From Polycyclovorans sp002706265 (GTDB lineage Bacteria; Pseudomonadota; Gammaproteobacteria; Nevskiales; Nevskiaceae): a DNA stretch of 64,000 nucleotides. Each line of letters begins with the position of its first letter. The stretch's first letter is position 1. The position numbers and the translations under genes were made by a program. This document shows, piece by piece, positions 7,654-17,218 of the stretch. The notes below the pieces were generated by a model that worked only from the letters and a program-made list of their open reading frames with translations, searched no databases and was not told where the DNA came from. The DNA lies in contig CAXBBM010000006.1 of NCBI GenBank assembly GCA_963973915.1, positions 124,001-188,000 on the forward strand. Reading direction: 5' to 3'.

Positions 7654-9434
7654 GGGCCGTTGATGCACTGCGCACCAGCGCCCTGTTCGAATCACTGAGC
7701 GATTCGGTACTCGACGCCCTGGTCGGTCGCGGCACCTGGATCAACGTGCGCGGCGGCGAACGCATCATTTCAGTGGGCGATGCCTCCGACTGCATGTACG
7801 TGCTGGTCGCTGGGCGGCTGGCCGCGATCAGTCCGGTCGGCGAGATGCTGGGCGAGATCGCCCCCGGCGAACCCATCGGCGAGATCGGTCTGCTGGCCGA
7901 TGAGCAGAGGGTGGCCAATGTCACCGCGCTGCGCGACTCCATTCTGCTGCGCTTCGACCGCGAGGCCATGCTGGAGGTGCTGCGCGCCGAACCGGAGGCG
8001 TTGCTGGTGCTGACCCGCACCATCATTCGCCGCCTGCGCCGCACGCAGAAGGAGAAGCGCCGCGCCCGCGCCCTGGGCCGTCGCGCGGTGGCGCTGATTC
8101 CGCTGCTGCCCGGGCTCGATCTGACGCCCGTCGCCAAGGCCCTGGTTGACGCGCTGTCGCCGTATGGCAGCGTGCTGCTGCTCGACCCCGAGACGGTGGA
8201 CCACGCGCTGGGAGCGGGCGCCCACGACACCCTGTTCGACGACGCCGACGGGCATCAGCGCGTCGTCACCTGGTTGGCCGAACAGGAGCAGGCGCATCGC
8301 TATCTGATTTATCTGTGTCCGCCCAAGACCGGCGCCTGGGCGCGGCGCTGCATGCGTCAGGCCGATCGGCTGCTGCTCGGCGTCGACCCCGGCGCGCACG
8401 TCTCGGGCACGCCGATGTTGGCCGAGCTGCTGGCGGCGGGCGTGCAGGTGCCCCGCGACATCATGATGCTGTCCGATTCGCCGGGTCGCGAGACCGACGT
8501 GATGGCCTGGCGCGATCGGGCCCGGGCCAACGGTCATCTTTACGCGGCGCCCGACGGCCGGCTGCCGGATGCGCGACGCATCGCCCGGCTGTTGACCCGT
8601 CGCAGCATCGGCGTGGTGCTGGGCGGCGGCGGCGCGCGCGGCTTTGCGCATCTGGGCCTGTTCCGGGCGCTTGAGGAGCTCGACATTCCGGTCGATGTGG
8701 TCGGCGGCAGCAGCATGGGCGCCTATTTCGCCGGGCTCAAGGCCGTGGGGCACGACACCGAAACCATGCGCAAGATTGCGCGGGACATGTTCGTTGAACA
8801 CAACCATCTCAACGATTTCATCTTTCCCAGCGTGGCCTTCATTCGCGGTCGCAAGTTCGTCAAGGAGCTGCACCGCTGCTTCGGTGACGTGCAGATTGAG
8901 CACCTGTCGACCCGCTATTTCTGTGTCTCCAGCAACCTGTCGCGAGGGCGCCTCGAGGTGCACGAGCAGGGGCCGCTCTATCTCTGGACCGCCACCAGCA
9001 TGGCCGTGCCCGGGGTGGCCCCGCCGGTGATCTGGAACGAAGACCTGCTGGTCGATGGCGCGCTGCTCAACAGCCTGCCCACCGACGTTATGGAAGGGCT
9101 CGATCTGGGGCCGATCATCGCATCCGACGTTTCAACCGGCGGCGAGTTGACCGCGCCCGGCATCAAGGGCCCCGACCCGGAAGGTTTGTTCAGCTGGCGC
9201 GGCGACGCCAAGCGGCCGTCGCTGCTCAACATCATGTTTCGCACCGCAACCGTGGGCGGTCAGCGCGGCGCCAGCGAGCGCGCCAGCAGGGCCGACGTGT
9301 ATCTGCGCATGCCGGTGAGCGATGTCGGCATGTTCGACTGGAAACATTTCGACGACGTCAACCGGCGCGGCTACGAATTCGCGCTCGACCAGCTGACCCC
9401 GGTGCGGGATCAGCTGGTGAACGGCATGATCTGA
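7650..9434 (+). CDS. Patatin-like phospholipase with N-terminal cyclic-nucleotide-binding domain
   Basis: Predicted membrane-associated lipid esterase of the NTE/RssA type, 594 residues. Residues about 5-125 form a cNMP-binding/CRP-like sensor domain (ISVGDASDCMYVLVAGR, PIGEIGLLADEQR). A poorly conserved middle part (about 140-305) follows, then the patatin domain (about 310-480) with the oxyanion loop GGGGARGFAHLG, nucleophile motif GSSMG and catalytic aspartate motif DGALLNSLP. GTG 7650 overlaps the DUF4112 stop (GTGA). The frame stays open upstream, but that stretch only shadows DUF4112. The layout resembles human neuropathy target esterase. Confidence 0.88.
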   Translation: MRAVDALRTSALFESLSDSVLDALVGRGTWINVRGGERIISVGDASDCMYVLVAGRLAAISPVGEMLGEIAPGEPIGEIGLLADEQRVANVTALRDSILLRFDREAMLEVLRAEPEALLVLTRTIIRRLRRTQKEKRRARALGRRAVALIPLLPGLDLTPVAKALVDALSPYGSVLLLDPETVDHALGAGAHDTLFDDADGHQRVVTWLAEQEQAHRYLIYLCPPKTGAWARRCMRQADRLLLGVDPGAHVSGTPMLAELLAAGVQVPRDIMMLSDSPGRETDVMAWRDRARANGHLYAAPDGRLPDARRIARLLTRRSIGVVLGGGGARGFAHLGLFRALEELDIPVDVVGGSSMGAYFAGLKAVGHDTETMRKIARDMFVEHNHLNDFIFPSVAFIRGRKFVKELHRCFGDVQIEHLSTRYFCVSSNLSRGRLEVHEQGPLYLWTATSMAVPGVAPPVIWNEDLLVDGALLNSLPTDVMEGLDLGPIIASDVSTGGELTAPGIKGPDPEGLFSWRGDAKRPSLLNIMFRTATVGGQRGASERASRADVYLRMPVSDVGMFDWKHFDDVNRRGYEFALDQLTPVRDQLVNGMI

Positions 9435-9569
9435 GATCGCGGCCCGTCGGCCGGGCGCGCTCAGGCGGCGCCCGAGGCAGACGCACGTGGAGCGCTGCAT
9501 CAGGTCGTTTGCGGCGCGACCGGGTCAAAACGTTCAGTGCGAGACATGCATTCCACCTGAGTCGCGCTC

Positions 9570-9716
9570 ATGGCAACGTCCCTACGCCTGCCGAATGACA
9601 TCGAGGCCCGTCTGACCGCATGGGCAGCGCACACCGGCCGATCCAAGACCTTCTACATCTTGGAGGCCGTCTCGCACTCAAAAAACCGTTACATCAGTTA
9701 CCGCGCCGCGACATGA
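9570..9716 (+). pseudogene. Truncated RelB/CopG-type ribbon-helix-helix antitoxin, no toxin
   Basis: A 48-codon frame starting MATSLRLPNDIEARLTAWAA, continuing with HTGRSKTFYILEAV. This matches the DNA-binding half of RelB-family ribbon-helix-helix antitoxins (the usual pattern is a basic strand, two helices and TGR-K-YY-EA). The expected acidic C-terminal toxin-binding tail (EDLEDLYLAE-like) is replaced by an unrelated run to a TGA. No RelE/ParE gene follows; instead the 3' end overlaps the opposing MoxR gene by 23 bases. It is most likely the remnant of a toxin-antitoxin pair. Confidence 0.65.
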
Positions 9717-10536
9717 AGGCGATGCGCTCGAACAGATGCACGTCCTGCTCGTTTTTCAGCAGCGCGCCGTAGAGTGGCGGCAGGGCCTTTTTGCTGCTGG
9801 CATCGCGCAACACCGCAGGGTCGATATCTTCGGCCAACAGCAGCTTCAGCCAGTCGAGCAGCTCCGAGGTGGAAGGCTTCTTCTTCAGGCCCGGCAGGTC
9901 GCGCAGGCCAAAAAAGACCTCCATCGCCTCCTTGACAAGGTTCTTCTTCAGGTCGGGGAAGTGCACATCGACGATCTGCTGCATCGTGTCCTTGTCGGGA
10001 AAGCGAATGTAGTGGAAGAAGCAGCGGCGCAGAAACGCGTCCGGCAATTCCTTTTCATTGTTCGACGTGATCAGAATGATCGGCCGCACCTGGGCGCGCA
10101 CCGTGCGCCGCAGCTCGTGTACGTAGAACTCCATCTGGTCGAGTTCGCGCAGCAGGTCATTGGGAAACTCGATGTCGGCCTTGTCGATCTCGTCGATCAA
10201 CAGCACCGGCCGCTGCTCGCTCTCGAAGGCCTCCCACAGCTTGCCCTTGATGATGTAGTTGCCAATGTCCTTGACCCGCGCATCCCCCAGCTGCGAATCG
10301 CGCAGGCGCGACACCGCGTCGTACTCGTAAAGGCCGTGCTGCGCCTTGGTGGTCGACTTGATGGCCCAGTCGATGAACGGCGCATTCATGGCCTGCGCGA
10401 TCTCGCGCGCCAACTGCGTCTTCCCGGTGCCGGGCTCGCCCTTGACCAGCAGCGGCCGCTCCAGGGTGACCGCCGCATTGACGGCCATCATCAAATCGTC
10501 GGTCGCGACGTAGGCATCGGTGCCGGTAAAACGCAT
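9694..10536 (-). CDS. MoxR-family AAA ATPase
   Basis: A 280-residue AAA+ ATPase of the MoxR/AAA_5 group, chaperone-like proteins that usually work with a VWA-domain partner to mature enzymes. Walker A is GEPGTGKT (about residues 33-40), Walker B is LLIDEIDKAD (about 110-119), sensor 1 is ILITSNNEKELPDAFLRRC, and the helical lid contains LDWLKLLLAEDI. The ATG at 10536 is the family start. No VWA gene lies directly downstream in this window, because the next gene on that side is convergent, so the partner must be elsewhere. Confidence 0.9.
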   Translation of the reverse strand: MRFTGTDAYVATDDLMMAVNAAVTLERPLLVKGEPGTGKTQLAREIAQAMNAPFIDWAIKSTTKAQHGLYEYDAVSRLRDSQLGDARVKDIGNYIIKGKLWEAFESEQRPVLLIDEIDKADIEFPNDLLRELDQMEFYVHELRRTVRAQVRPIILITSNNEKELPDAFLRRCFFHYIRFPDKDTMQQIVDVHFPDLKKNLVKEAMEVFFGLRDLPGLKKKPSTSELLDWLKLLLAEDIDPAVLRDASSKKALPPLYGALLKNEQDVHLFERIAFMSRRGN

Positions 10537-10682
10537 GGAAAAACTCCGCGAAGGGTGAAGCGCATAAGTGTAGCCGGGCGGGCACAGCGGGGTTTATCGG
10601 GCGTGCCGCCTTCGCCACCGTCGTCGCATCTGCGCGCAAGTCGCGCTCAGTGCAGGCCATCGGCCCGCAGGCGGCCCAACAA

Positions 10683-10711
10683 AAAACCCCGGCGTTTCAG
10701 GCCGGGGTTTT
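10683..10711 (-). terminator. Rho-independent terminator of metK
   Basis: AAAACCCCGGC and GCCGGGGTTTT form an 11-bp stem around a 7-base loop, with a T-run on the minus strand, 19 bases beyond the metK stop. Confidence 0.93.
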
Positions 10712-10729
10712 GCGAATGCTGCGGGGTGA

Positions 10730-11929
10730 TCAGGCTTCGGCGGCCAGCGCCGCGGCCTTATCGGTCTTCTCCCACGAGAACGTGGTGAAGGTCTGCCCAT
10801 TCAGGGTCTTCTCGACCGGCTTGCGGCCGAAGTGCCCGTACGCCGCAGTGGCCTGATACATCGGATGCAACAGGTCCAGCATCTTGATGATGCCGCCCGG
10901 CCGCAGGTCAAAGTGCGCCCGAACCAACTGCTCCAGACGCGCGTCGCTGACCTTGCCCGTGCCGAAGGTGGTCACCATCACCGAAGTGGGCTCGGCCACC
11001 CCAATGGCATACGACAACTGCACCTCGCACCGCGCCGCCAGCTTGGCCGCGACAATGTTCTTGGCCACGTAGCGTGCGGCGTAGGCGGCGCTGCGGTCCA
11101 CCTTCGACGGATCCTTGCCCGAGAACGCGCCGCCGCCATGGCGTGCCCAACCGCCGTAGGTGTCAACAATGATCTTGCGGCCGGTCAGACCGCAGTCGCC
11201 AACCGGCCCGCCGATGACGAAGTTGCCGGTGGGGTTGATGTGAAACTTGGTGTCTTTCGTGATCCATTTCTCAGGAATCACCGGCTTGATGATCGACTCC
11301 ATCACCGCCTCACGCAGCGTTTTCAACTTGATGTCGGGGTCATGCTGGGTCGACAGCACCACCGCATCGACGCCTACGGCCACGTCATTCTCGTAGCGCA
11401 GCGTGACCTGACTCTTGGCATCCGGGCGCAACCAGGGCAGCCCATTCTTGGCGCGCCGCACCTTGGCCTGCAGCTCCACCAGACGGTGGCTGTAGTAGAC
11501 CGGGGCCGGCATCAATTCCTTGGTTTCGTTGCAGGCGTAGCCAAACATCAGGCCCTGGTCGCCGGCGCCGATATCGAGGTCACCCTTCTCTGCGCCGGCC
11601 AAGCCGTCCACGCCCATGGCGATGTCGGGGCTCTGTTTTCCCAACAGATTCAACACGCCGCAGGTTTCACCGTCGAAGCCAATGGCCGACGAGGTATAGC
11701 CCACATCCGAGATCACCTTGCGCACCAGCGCTTCGAAATCGACGTTGGCCTTGGTGGTGACCTCGCCCGCCAGAATTGCGACGCCGGTCTTCACCAGCGT
11801 CTCGCTGGCGATGCGGGCGCGGGCGTCCTGGGCAAGAATTGCATCGACAATTGCGTCCGAAATCTGGTCGGCAAGCTTGTCGGGGTGGCCTTCGGAGACA
11901 GATTCGGAGGTAAAGAGATAGCTGGACAT
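10730..11929 (-). CDS. metK: S-adenosylmethionine synthase
   Basis: Makes S-adenosylmethionine from methionine and ATP in the cytosol. At 399 residues it is the usual length. Family signatures are TSESVSEGHPDKLADQISDAI at the N-terminus (catalytic His), GAGDQGLMFGYA in the middle and GGGAFSGKDPSKVDRSAAY (P-loop-like) near residue 270. The ATG at 11929 is unambiguous. The 262-base divergent gap to the porin gene was read for a SAM or SAH riboswitch in the metK leader, and no convincing one was found. A strong terminator follows the stop. Confidence 0.98.
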   Translation of the reverse strand: MSSYLFTSESVSEGHPDKLADQISDAIVDAILAQDARARIASETLVKTGVAILAGEVTTKANVDFEALVRKVISDVGYTSSAIGFDGETCGVLNLLGKQSPDIAMGVDGLAGAEKGDLDIGAGDQGLMFGYACNETKELMPAPVYYSHRLVELQAKVRRAKNGLPWLRPDAKSQVTLRYENDVAVGVDAVVLSTQHDPDIKLKTLREAVMESIIKPVIPEKWITKDTKFHINPTGNFVIGGPVGDCGLTGRKIIVDTYGGWARHGGGAFSGKDPSKVDRSAAYAARYVAKNIVAAKLAARCEVQLSYAIGVAEPTSVMVTTFGTGKVSDARLEQLVRAHFDLRPGGIIKMLDLLHPMYQATAAYGHFGRKPVEKTLNGQTFTTFSWEKTDKAAALAAEA

Positions 11930-12191
11930 TCAAGAGACCTGTTTTGGGTGTCGAAGTGGATGGCGCATTTTTTCACCGTGAAGCCCAAGTTTAACGTTGG
12001 TTGCCCTGTAGCGAGCGCCTGATCTGTGTGATACTTTTTCGCGGTACGGTCTGAACGGACGGGCGTCACTCACGTGATGTTCAGGCCGCGCGGGCAAACT
12101 TCGTAAGACTGCAATCAGGGAGTGGGGTTCCGGCGCATCGCGCACTGCTGACGACCCCGTCAATCATCATCAAGTCGGAGATTCAGAAATC

Positions 12192-13340
12192 ATGTTCGAG
12201 GCCACAAAAATAGTCGCAGCCTCCGCCCTAGCTGCTGTTGCGATGTCTGCCGGCGCTCAAGCGGATACGAGACCGTACATTTCGCTCGGAGGAAATGTCA
12301 TTTTCGAAGATTCAGATCGCGAATCCGACACGGGCTTTGGGGGCAAGATCGCCTTTGGCAAGCGCCTCAACACCTATCTGGGTTACGAGTTGCAGGGGTT
12401 CTACAATGACTTCGACGGCGGCAGCAGCGGCCTCGCCGACTGGGAAGATTACGGCGTCGGCGCCGATGTCAACCTGTTTCTGAGCCAGAGCCCCACGTGG
12501 GCGCCTTATCTTCTGCTCGGGGCTGGCGTCATGCGTTCTGAAGCCACCGCGAACAATGCTTTTGCCCCCCTGCAGCGGCTCGATCAGCGCCGTGCATTCG
12601 GTAACGTCGGCGCGGGTTTGAAGTATTTCCCGATGACCGCGAACGTGGGCTGGACGGCCGACTACCGGTTCCGGTACTTCGACACCAATGTGGCCGGCAT
12701 CGAAGAAATCGGCGATCACATCGTGTCATTGGGCCTGCTGTTCCCGCTTGGTTCCAAGGTAGCAGCCGCACCCGCGCCCGCCGCGACCGTGGTTGACAGC
12801 GATGGCGACGGTGTTCCGGATGATCGTGACCTCTGCCCGGGCACCCCGGAGGGTGTTGCGGTAGATGCACGCGGTTGCCCACGCGACTCGGATGGTGACG
12901 GCGTTCCCGATTATCTGGACAAGTGCCCCAACACCGCGACCGGCGTCACTGTGAACAAAGATGGATGCCCCGTTGATGCAGCGGGTCCCAACCGTACCTT
13001 TGAAAACGTGAACTTCGCCTTTGACCGTTCCGAACTGAATGCCTATGCGCGTGAAATTTTGGACAACGCTTCTCAGGTGATCAACGAGTTGTCGGGTCAG
13101 TACGGTGGTCTCAAGGTGCAGATCGACGGTCACACTGACTCCGTGGGTAGCCCCGGCTACAACGTGGCGCTTTCCGAGCGTCGTGCCAACGCGGTGAAGC
13201 AGTACCTGATCCGTAAGGGCGTCGATGCCAAGCGTATCGAAACGCAGGGCTTTGGCCTCACCAAGCCGATTGCCACCAACGAGACGGAAGCTGGGCGTGC
13301 GCTCAACCGTCGCGCTGAAGTTCGGACCAAGGCGCAGTAA
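12192..13340 (+). CDS. OmpA/OprF-like outer membrane porin
   Basis: Abundant-type outer membrane protein, 382 residues. It has a cleavable signal peptide (about 1-24, ending AGAQA) and an eight-stranded beta-barrel domain (about 25-190). A calcium-binding thrombospondin-3-like region follows with two DSDGDGVPD repeats (about 199-255), then an OmpA C-terminal peptidoglycan-binding domain (NFAFDRSELN to IDGHTDSVG and LSERRANAVKQYL, about 275-380). This order is that of OprF. It is alone between a divergent metK and its own terminator, and probably links outer membrane to cell wall. Confidence 0.92.
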   Translation: MFEATKIVAASALAAVAMSAGAQADTRPYISLGGNVIFEDSDRESDTGFGGKIAFGKRLNTYLGYELQGFYNDFDGGSSGLADWEDYGVGADVNLFLSQSPTWAPYLLLGAGVMRSEATANNAFAPLQRLDQRRAFGNVGAGLKYFPMTANVGWTADYRFRYFDTNVAGIEEIGDHIVSLGLLFPLGSKVAAAPAPAATVVDSDGDGVPDDRDLCPGTPEGVAVDARGCPRDSDGDGVPDYLDKCPNTATGVTVNKDGCPVDAAGPNRTFENVNFAFDRSELNAYAREILDNASQVINELSGQYGGLKVQIDGHTDSVGSPGYNVALSERRANAVKQYLIRKGVDAKRIETQGFGLTKPIATNETEAGRALNRRAEVRTKAQ

Positions 13341-13399
13341 TCGGAGCAAGAAGCGCCTGAGATGATGTCCAGTTCATTCGCTTAGGCCGCAGGTCTTGG

Positions 13400-13436
13400 C
13401 CCTCCCGCTACCCAATAGCGGGAGGGCTTTTCTTTT
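13400..13436 (+). terminator. Rho-independent terminator of the OmpA-like gene
   Basis: CCCTCCCGCTA / TAGCGGGAGGG, an 11-bp stem with a CCCAA loop, followed by a T-rich tract at 13428-13436. Confidence 0.93.
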
Positions 13437-13553
13437 GGGCTCACCAGGCGTCGCGGATTCAGACGGTGGCCAATGGACCGCCTTCAAGTGCGTCAGAGTG
13501 ACCCGCTTGTTGCGGGGTGGTCCTGAGACTCACATGCAGGTTTTATTCGAGTA

Positions 13554-14996
13554 ATGTTCATCATGCCGTTCAATCGACTTTGGAATTGGCTGCTCAGCAT
13601 CGCCGTGGTTGGATATGGGTTTGCGGGGTCTTTACAGGCTCAGAGCGTCCCGCTTGCGCTCTCCCATTCACTGTCTGCTGAGGCGCCAAAGCGCGCGCCG
13701 CGGAGCGACGATCCAGGGCTGACCGTAGATTCCTTGCCTGAGGCGCTTCGCGCAGCCTGGTCGACCGAGGCCCGCATACTGGAAGCGCAAAGTGTGGCCA
13801 GTGCGAGCGGATTCGATGTTGACGCGGCCCGGACGGGCTTCTTCCCGTTTGCGACGATTGGCGCGAACCAAAGTGAAGACGGAGACACATTCACGTCGGT
13901 TCGCATCGTTCAGCCCCTCTGGAACGGCGGTTTCACGCGGGCTGAAGTGGACGGTGCCCAGCAGGCCGAAAGGGCGGCAATCGCCGAGATCGAGATGGCC
14001 CGTCTGGAAGTGGGGCGAGAAGTACTGGAGGCCTATTTTGAGCTGCTGTCAGCTGAAACCCAGGAGGAGCAGTGGACCCGACATATCGCAACGCTGCAGC
14101 GCCTCGTGGGCGTCATTCGGCGTCGCGCTGAGGAGGGCGTCGCGCCAGAGGCCGATGTGCAGACGGCCGTCAGTAGAATCCGTCAGGCAGAGGCAGGTCG
14201 CGAGGTGAGCCGCGCGGCCAGTGCCACGCAAAGGGCCGAACTGGCCCGTCTCATGAGTCGGGAGCCAGGTGACGTGCGGTGGCCCTCTCTTGCCAGTCAA
14301 CTGTCGCCCGCCGAGCAGGCCGGAGCGAACGACCGTCGTATTCTTGAACGACATCCGCAGCTTGTCGCGGCGGAGGCGCTGATCGCCCAGCAGGCGGCAG
14401 AAGAGCGTCGCCAACGCGCCGCGATCTGGCCCGAACTGCAGCTTCAATATCGGGTAGATGTTGAAGGCGTGCGTACCTCGCAGCAGGACGGCGCCCTTTT
14501 GGTGCTCGAGTATCAGACCGGAAACGGGTTGCGCGGCATCCGTTCGGCGCAGGCAGAGGCCCAACGCACACGCGCCGCGGCGCAGCGGCGATTGCAGGCT
14601 CGGCAAGAGGTCATCACGCGCCTCAGAGTCGTTCGGGCCGAGCTCGTGGCGGCAGTGGCCCAGCGTCGTTCGCAAGCGGCAGCCGTCGCCGCAACCGATG
14701 TGCTGCTTGACAGTTTTCTCAGGCAGTTCGAAGTCGGTCGCAAGTCGTGGGTTGAGGTGCTGAACGCGTCCAGAGAGGCCAACGACACTCGGCTGCAGGC
14801 GGTTGCTGCTGAAAGCCAGTATTGGCTTGCAAATGCAACGCTTGCGCTTGAAAGCTTGCGCTGGGAGCGTCTGGTCAGCACCGCGGACGACGGCGCTGCG
14901 TCGCCGCCGCTTCCGGTTCTGGAGTCGACGCGCCACGACACCGAGCTCTTTGAGCAACCCATCGAGCTTCCTCAGGACGAAGGGGCGAGCCCATGA
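13554..14996 (+). CDS. TolC-family outer membrane channel, first type I secretion system
   Basis: Outer membrane efflux protein, 480 residues, forming the exit duct of a type I secretion system. It has a signal peptide (about 1-30, ending SLQAQ) and then two repeats of long amphipathic helices, rich in Ala, Glu, Gln and Arg, typical of OEP domains (about 60-250 and 260-445). The TSVRIVQPLWNGG segment marks the first beta-hairpin. The gene ends ATGA, overlapping the start of the ABC transporter gene, so the pair is translationally coupled. ATG 13563 is an alternative start. Confidence 0.88.
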   Translation: MFIMPFNRLWNWLLSIAVVGYGFAGSLQAQSVPLALSHSLSAEAPKRAPRSDDPGLTVDSLPEALRAAWSTEARILEAQSVASASGFDVDAARTGFFPFATIGANQSEDGDTFTSVRIVQPLWNGGFTRAEVDGAQQAERAAIAEIEMARLEVGREVLEAYFELLSAETQEEQWTRHIATLQRLVGVIRRRAEEGVAPEADVQTAVSRIRQAEAGREVSRAASATQRAELARLMSREPGDVRWPSLASQLSPAEQAGANDRRILERHPQLVAAEALIAQQAAEERRQRAAIWPELQLQYRVDVEGVRTSQQDGALLVLEYQTGNGLRGIRSAQAEAQRTRAAAQRRLQARQEVITRLRVVRAELVAAVAQRRSQAAAVAATDVLLDSFLRQFEVGRKSWVEVLNASREANDTRLQAVAAESQYWLANATLALESLRWERLVSTADDGAASPPLPVLESTRHDTELFEQPIELPQDEGASP

Positions 14997-17170
14997 GAAA
15001 AGCAACAGAAGACAGTCCCCGGCGCGCTGAACTGGTCGCCGAAGCCATTCGCAAGATGGCCCAGCTTCGCGGATTGCACGTGTCGATACGCGAGGCATCA
15101 GCGGCTTGGGCCGATGTTCCCGAGCGCGAACCTGCTGCCCGTCTGGCGGCGGTGTGGGCGCTGCTGTTCCCCGGCCATTCTTTAGAGCGGGTTCCCGCCG
15201 ACAGACTGCACCCCTCGCAGTTGCCTGCTTGGGTGCTTGACGATTCAAGACTCGGCATCTTGAGATCCTTGGGGTCTGCAACAGAGGTCGCCACCATCGA
15301 CTGGTACCCCAAGCAGGCGGGCGACGGTGCCGCACACCGGGTGGCCTGGGTTCCGGTCGTCCCCATCACCGCCCCTGACGATGATCTCGAGGTCAACGTA
15401 GACCGTCGTGGTCCGGCCACGATGGCGATCTTGGCGGCGTTCAAGGCGCACTGGCGCATCTTTCTCAACGTCGCCCTGGTCACCTTGATGATCAATCTGA
15501 TCGCGATAGTGGCCCCACTCTTCGCCATGCAGGTGTACGACCGGGTTGTGCCCAACCTTGCTTACGACACCCTCTGGGTTCTGGCCGTAGGGGTGATCGT
15601 CGCCTACGTGTTCGAGCTGATACTTAAACTCGCGCGCCTGAGAATTCTTGAGAAGACCACCCGACGCATTGATGAAGCCCTGTCGTTGCACTTCTTCAAC
15701 CGCGTGCTTGGCTTGAAGGTTGACCGACGGCCCCAGCGTGTGGGGTCCTTGGTGGCACAGGTCCGCGACTACGAGGCCGTGAAGAACATCTTCACCTCCT
15801 CAACGCTGTTTGCGCTGGCCGACCTTCCGTTCGTCATGTTCTTCATCAGCATCGTCTGGATGATCGGCGGTGCCATTGTCTGGGTGCCGATCGGCTTCTT
15901 CGTCATTTGCCTCACCATCGGCCTGCTCGCCTACATCCCCGTCAAGCGCGCGCTGCGTGACCAGAAAGACGAAACCACCCGACGGCAGGGGCTGTTATTC
16001 GAGGCCATTTCCGGTGCCGAGCGCATCAAGTCGTTGGGGGGCGAGACCTTGTTTGATGACCACTGGCATCGGGTCTCCAAGGTCGTCAATGAGCATGGAG
16101 AGCGTGTCCAGTCGCGAATGGCCGGCAGCCAGTTCACCACCCAGTTTTTCCAGCAGTCGGCATTCGTTGCCATCATCATCGTCGGGGTCACGCAGATCGA
16201 GGCCGGCGTGCTCAGCATGGGCGGACTCATCGCCGCGACCATGCTGTCGTCCAGGGCGCTGGGCACCACTGCGGGCATCACGCCGCTGCTGCTGAGCTGG
16301 GGCTCAGCCCGGTACGCGCTGGAGATACTCAACCAGCTTCTGAGCCGCCCCAGTGATCAAAACGACCATCGCCAAGCCAGTAGCGCCGTGGACAAGCTGC
16401 CGCTCTCACTTTCAGGTTTGATCTATCAGTACGAGGGCGACCAGAAGCCCTCGCTCGACATTGCCGACTTGGTGATTTCACCGGGAGAGCGAATCGCCAT
16501 ACTCGGCACCAATGGAAGCGGCAAGTCCACGCTCATGAAGCTTCTGGCGGGAATTGCCACCCCGAGTCAGGGCGAAGTTCGCATCGGTGGCCTCGACATG
16601 CAGCACTGCCGGCTGAGCTGGCTGCGCGAGCGCATTGGCTACCTGCCCCAAGAGGTGCAGCTGTTCTCCGGAACCCTTGAAGACAATCTGGTGCTGGGTT
16701 TGGCGCGCCCCTCTGAAGACGAAATACGCAACGCACTGCGTGCCACCGGACTGCTTTCAGCCGTCGAACGCCACCCCCTCGGCCTCGGCCTGCCCATCCG
16801 CGAGGGAGGCACCGGCCTCTCCGGTGGACAGCGGCAAATGGTCGGGCTGACGCGCCTGCTGTTGCAGCAGCCGTGGATCTGGCTGCTGGACGAACCGTCG
16901 GCAAGCCTCGACAGCGAAGCCGAAGCGCGCCTGATCGCGGTGCTCACGAACCTTCCGGCGCACCACACCATCGTCTTCACCACCCATCGGCCAAACTGGC
17001 TCAAGCTCGCGAGCCGCGTGTTGCTGCTTGAGAACGGCGAAATCAAGCTCGATCAGCCGGCCGAAAAAGTGCGCATTGGCACGGCCAACCGCCCCGACCC
17101 TCACGCCATTGATCGCACCGGTGTCGAATCAACCGCAGCAGATCGGTCATTGGGCAAGACGGGCTCGTGA
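14993..17170 (+). CDS. Type I secretion ABC transporter with N-terminal C39-like domain (HlyB/LapB type)
   Basis: Inner-membrane export ATPase, 725 residues. Residues about 1-135 form a C39 peptidase-like domain without the catalytic Cys-His arrangement, as in HlyB and LapB, where it binds unfolded substrate. Membrane helices run from about 160 to 430. The nucleotide-binding domain has Walker A GTNGSGKST (about 505), signature LSGGQ (about 608) and Walker B WLLDEP (about 630). It overlaps the upstream TolC gene by four bases, and the HlyD adaptor follows after 48 bases. LapB-type exporters usually carry very large adhesins; the probable cargo lies just downstream. Confidence 0.92.
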   Translation: MRKATEDSPRRAELVAEAIRKMAQLRGLHVSIREASAAWADVPEREPAARLAAVWALLFPGHSLERVPADRLHPSQLPAWVLDDSRLGILRSLGSATEVATIDWYPKQAGDGAAHRVAWVPVVPITAPDDDLEVNVDRRGPATMAILAAFKAHWRIFLNVALVTLMINLIAIVAPLFAMQVYDRVVPNLAYDTLWVLAVGVIVAYVFELILKLARLRILEKTTRRIDEALSLHFFNRVLGLKVDRRPQRVGSLVAQVRDYEAVKNIFTSSTLFALADLPFVMFFISIVWMIGGAIVWVPIGFFVICLTIGLLAYIPVKRALRDQKDETTRRQGLLFEAISGAERIKSLGGETLFDDHWHRVSKVVNEHGERVQSRMAGSQFTTQFFQQSAFVAIIIVGVTQIEAGVLSMGGLIAATMLSSRALGTTAGITPLLLSWGSARYALEILNQLLSRPSDQNDHRQASSAVDKLPLSLSGLIYQYEGDQKPSLDIADLVISPGERIAILGTNGSGKSTLMKLLAGIATPSQGEVRIGGLDMQHCRLSWLRERIGYLPQEVQLFSGTLEDNLVLGLARPSEDEIRNALRATGLLSAVERHPLGLGLPIREGGTGLSGGQRQMVGLTRLLLQQPWIWLLDEPSASLDSEAEARLIAVLTNLPAHHTIVFTTHRPNWLKLASRVLLLENGEIKLDQPAEKVRIGTANRPDPHAIDRTGVESTAADRSLGKTGS

Positions 17171-17218
17171 AGCCACCCGAGATGCGCGCGCCAGGCAACA
17201 AGGAAACTCAACATCACC

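Noticed and set aside
11930..12191. Possible SAM or SAH riboswitch in the metK leader
   Set aside because: Read on the minus strand, no matching conserved helices or terminator switch were found.
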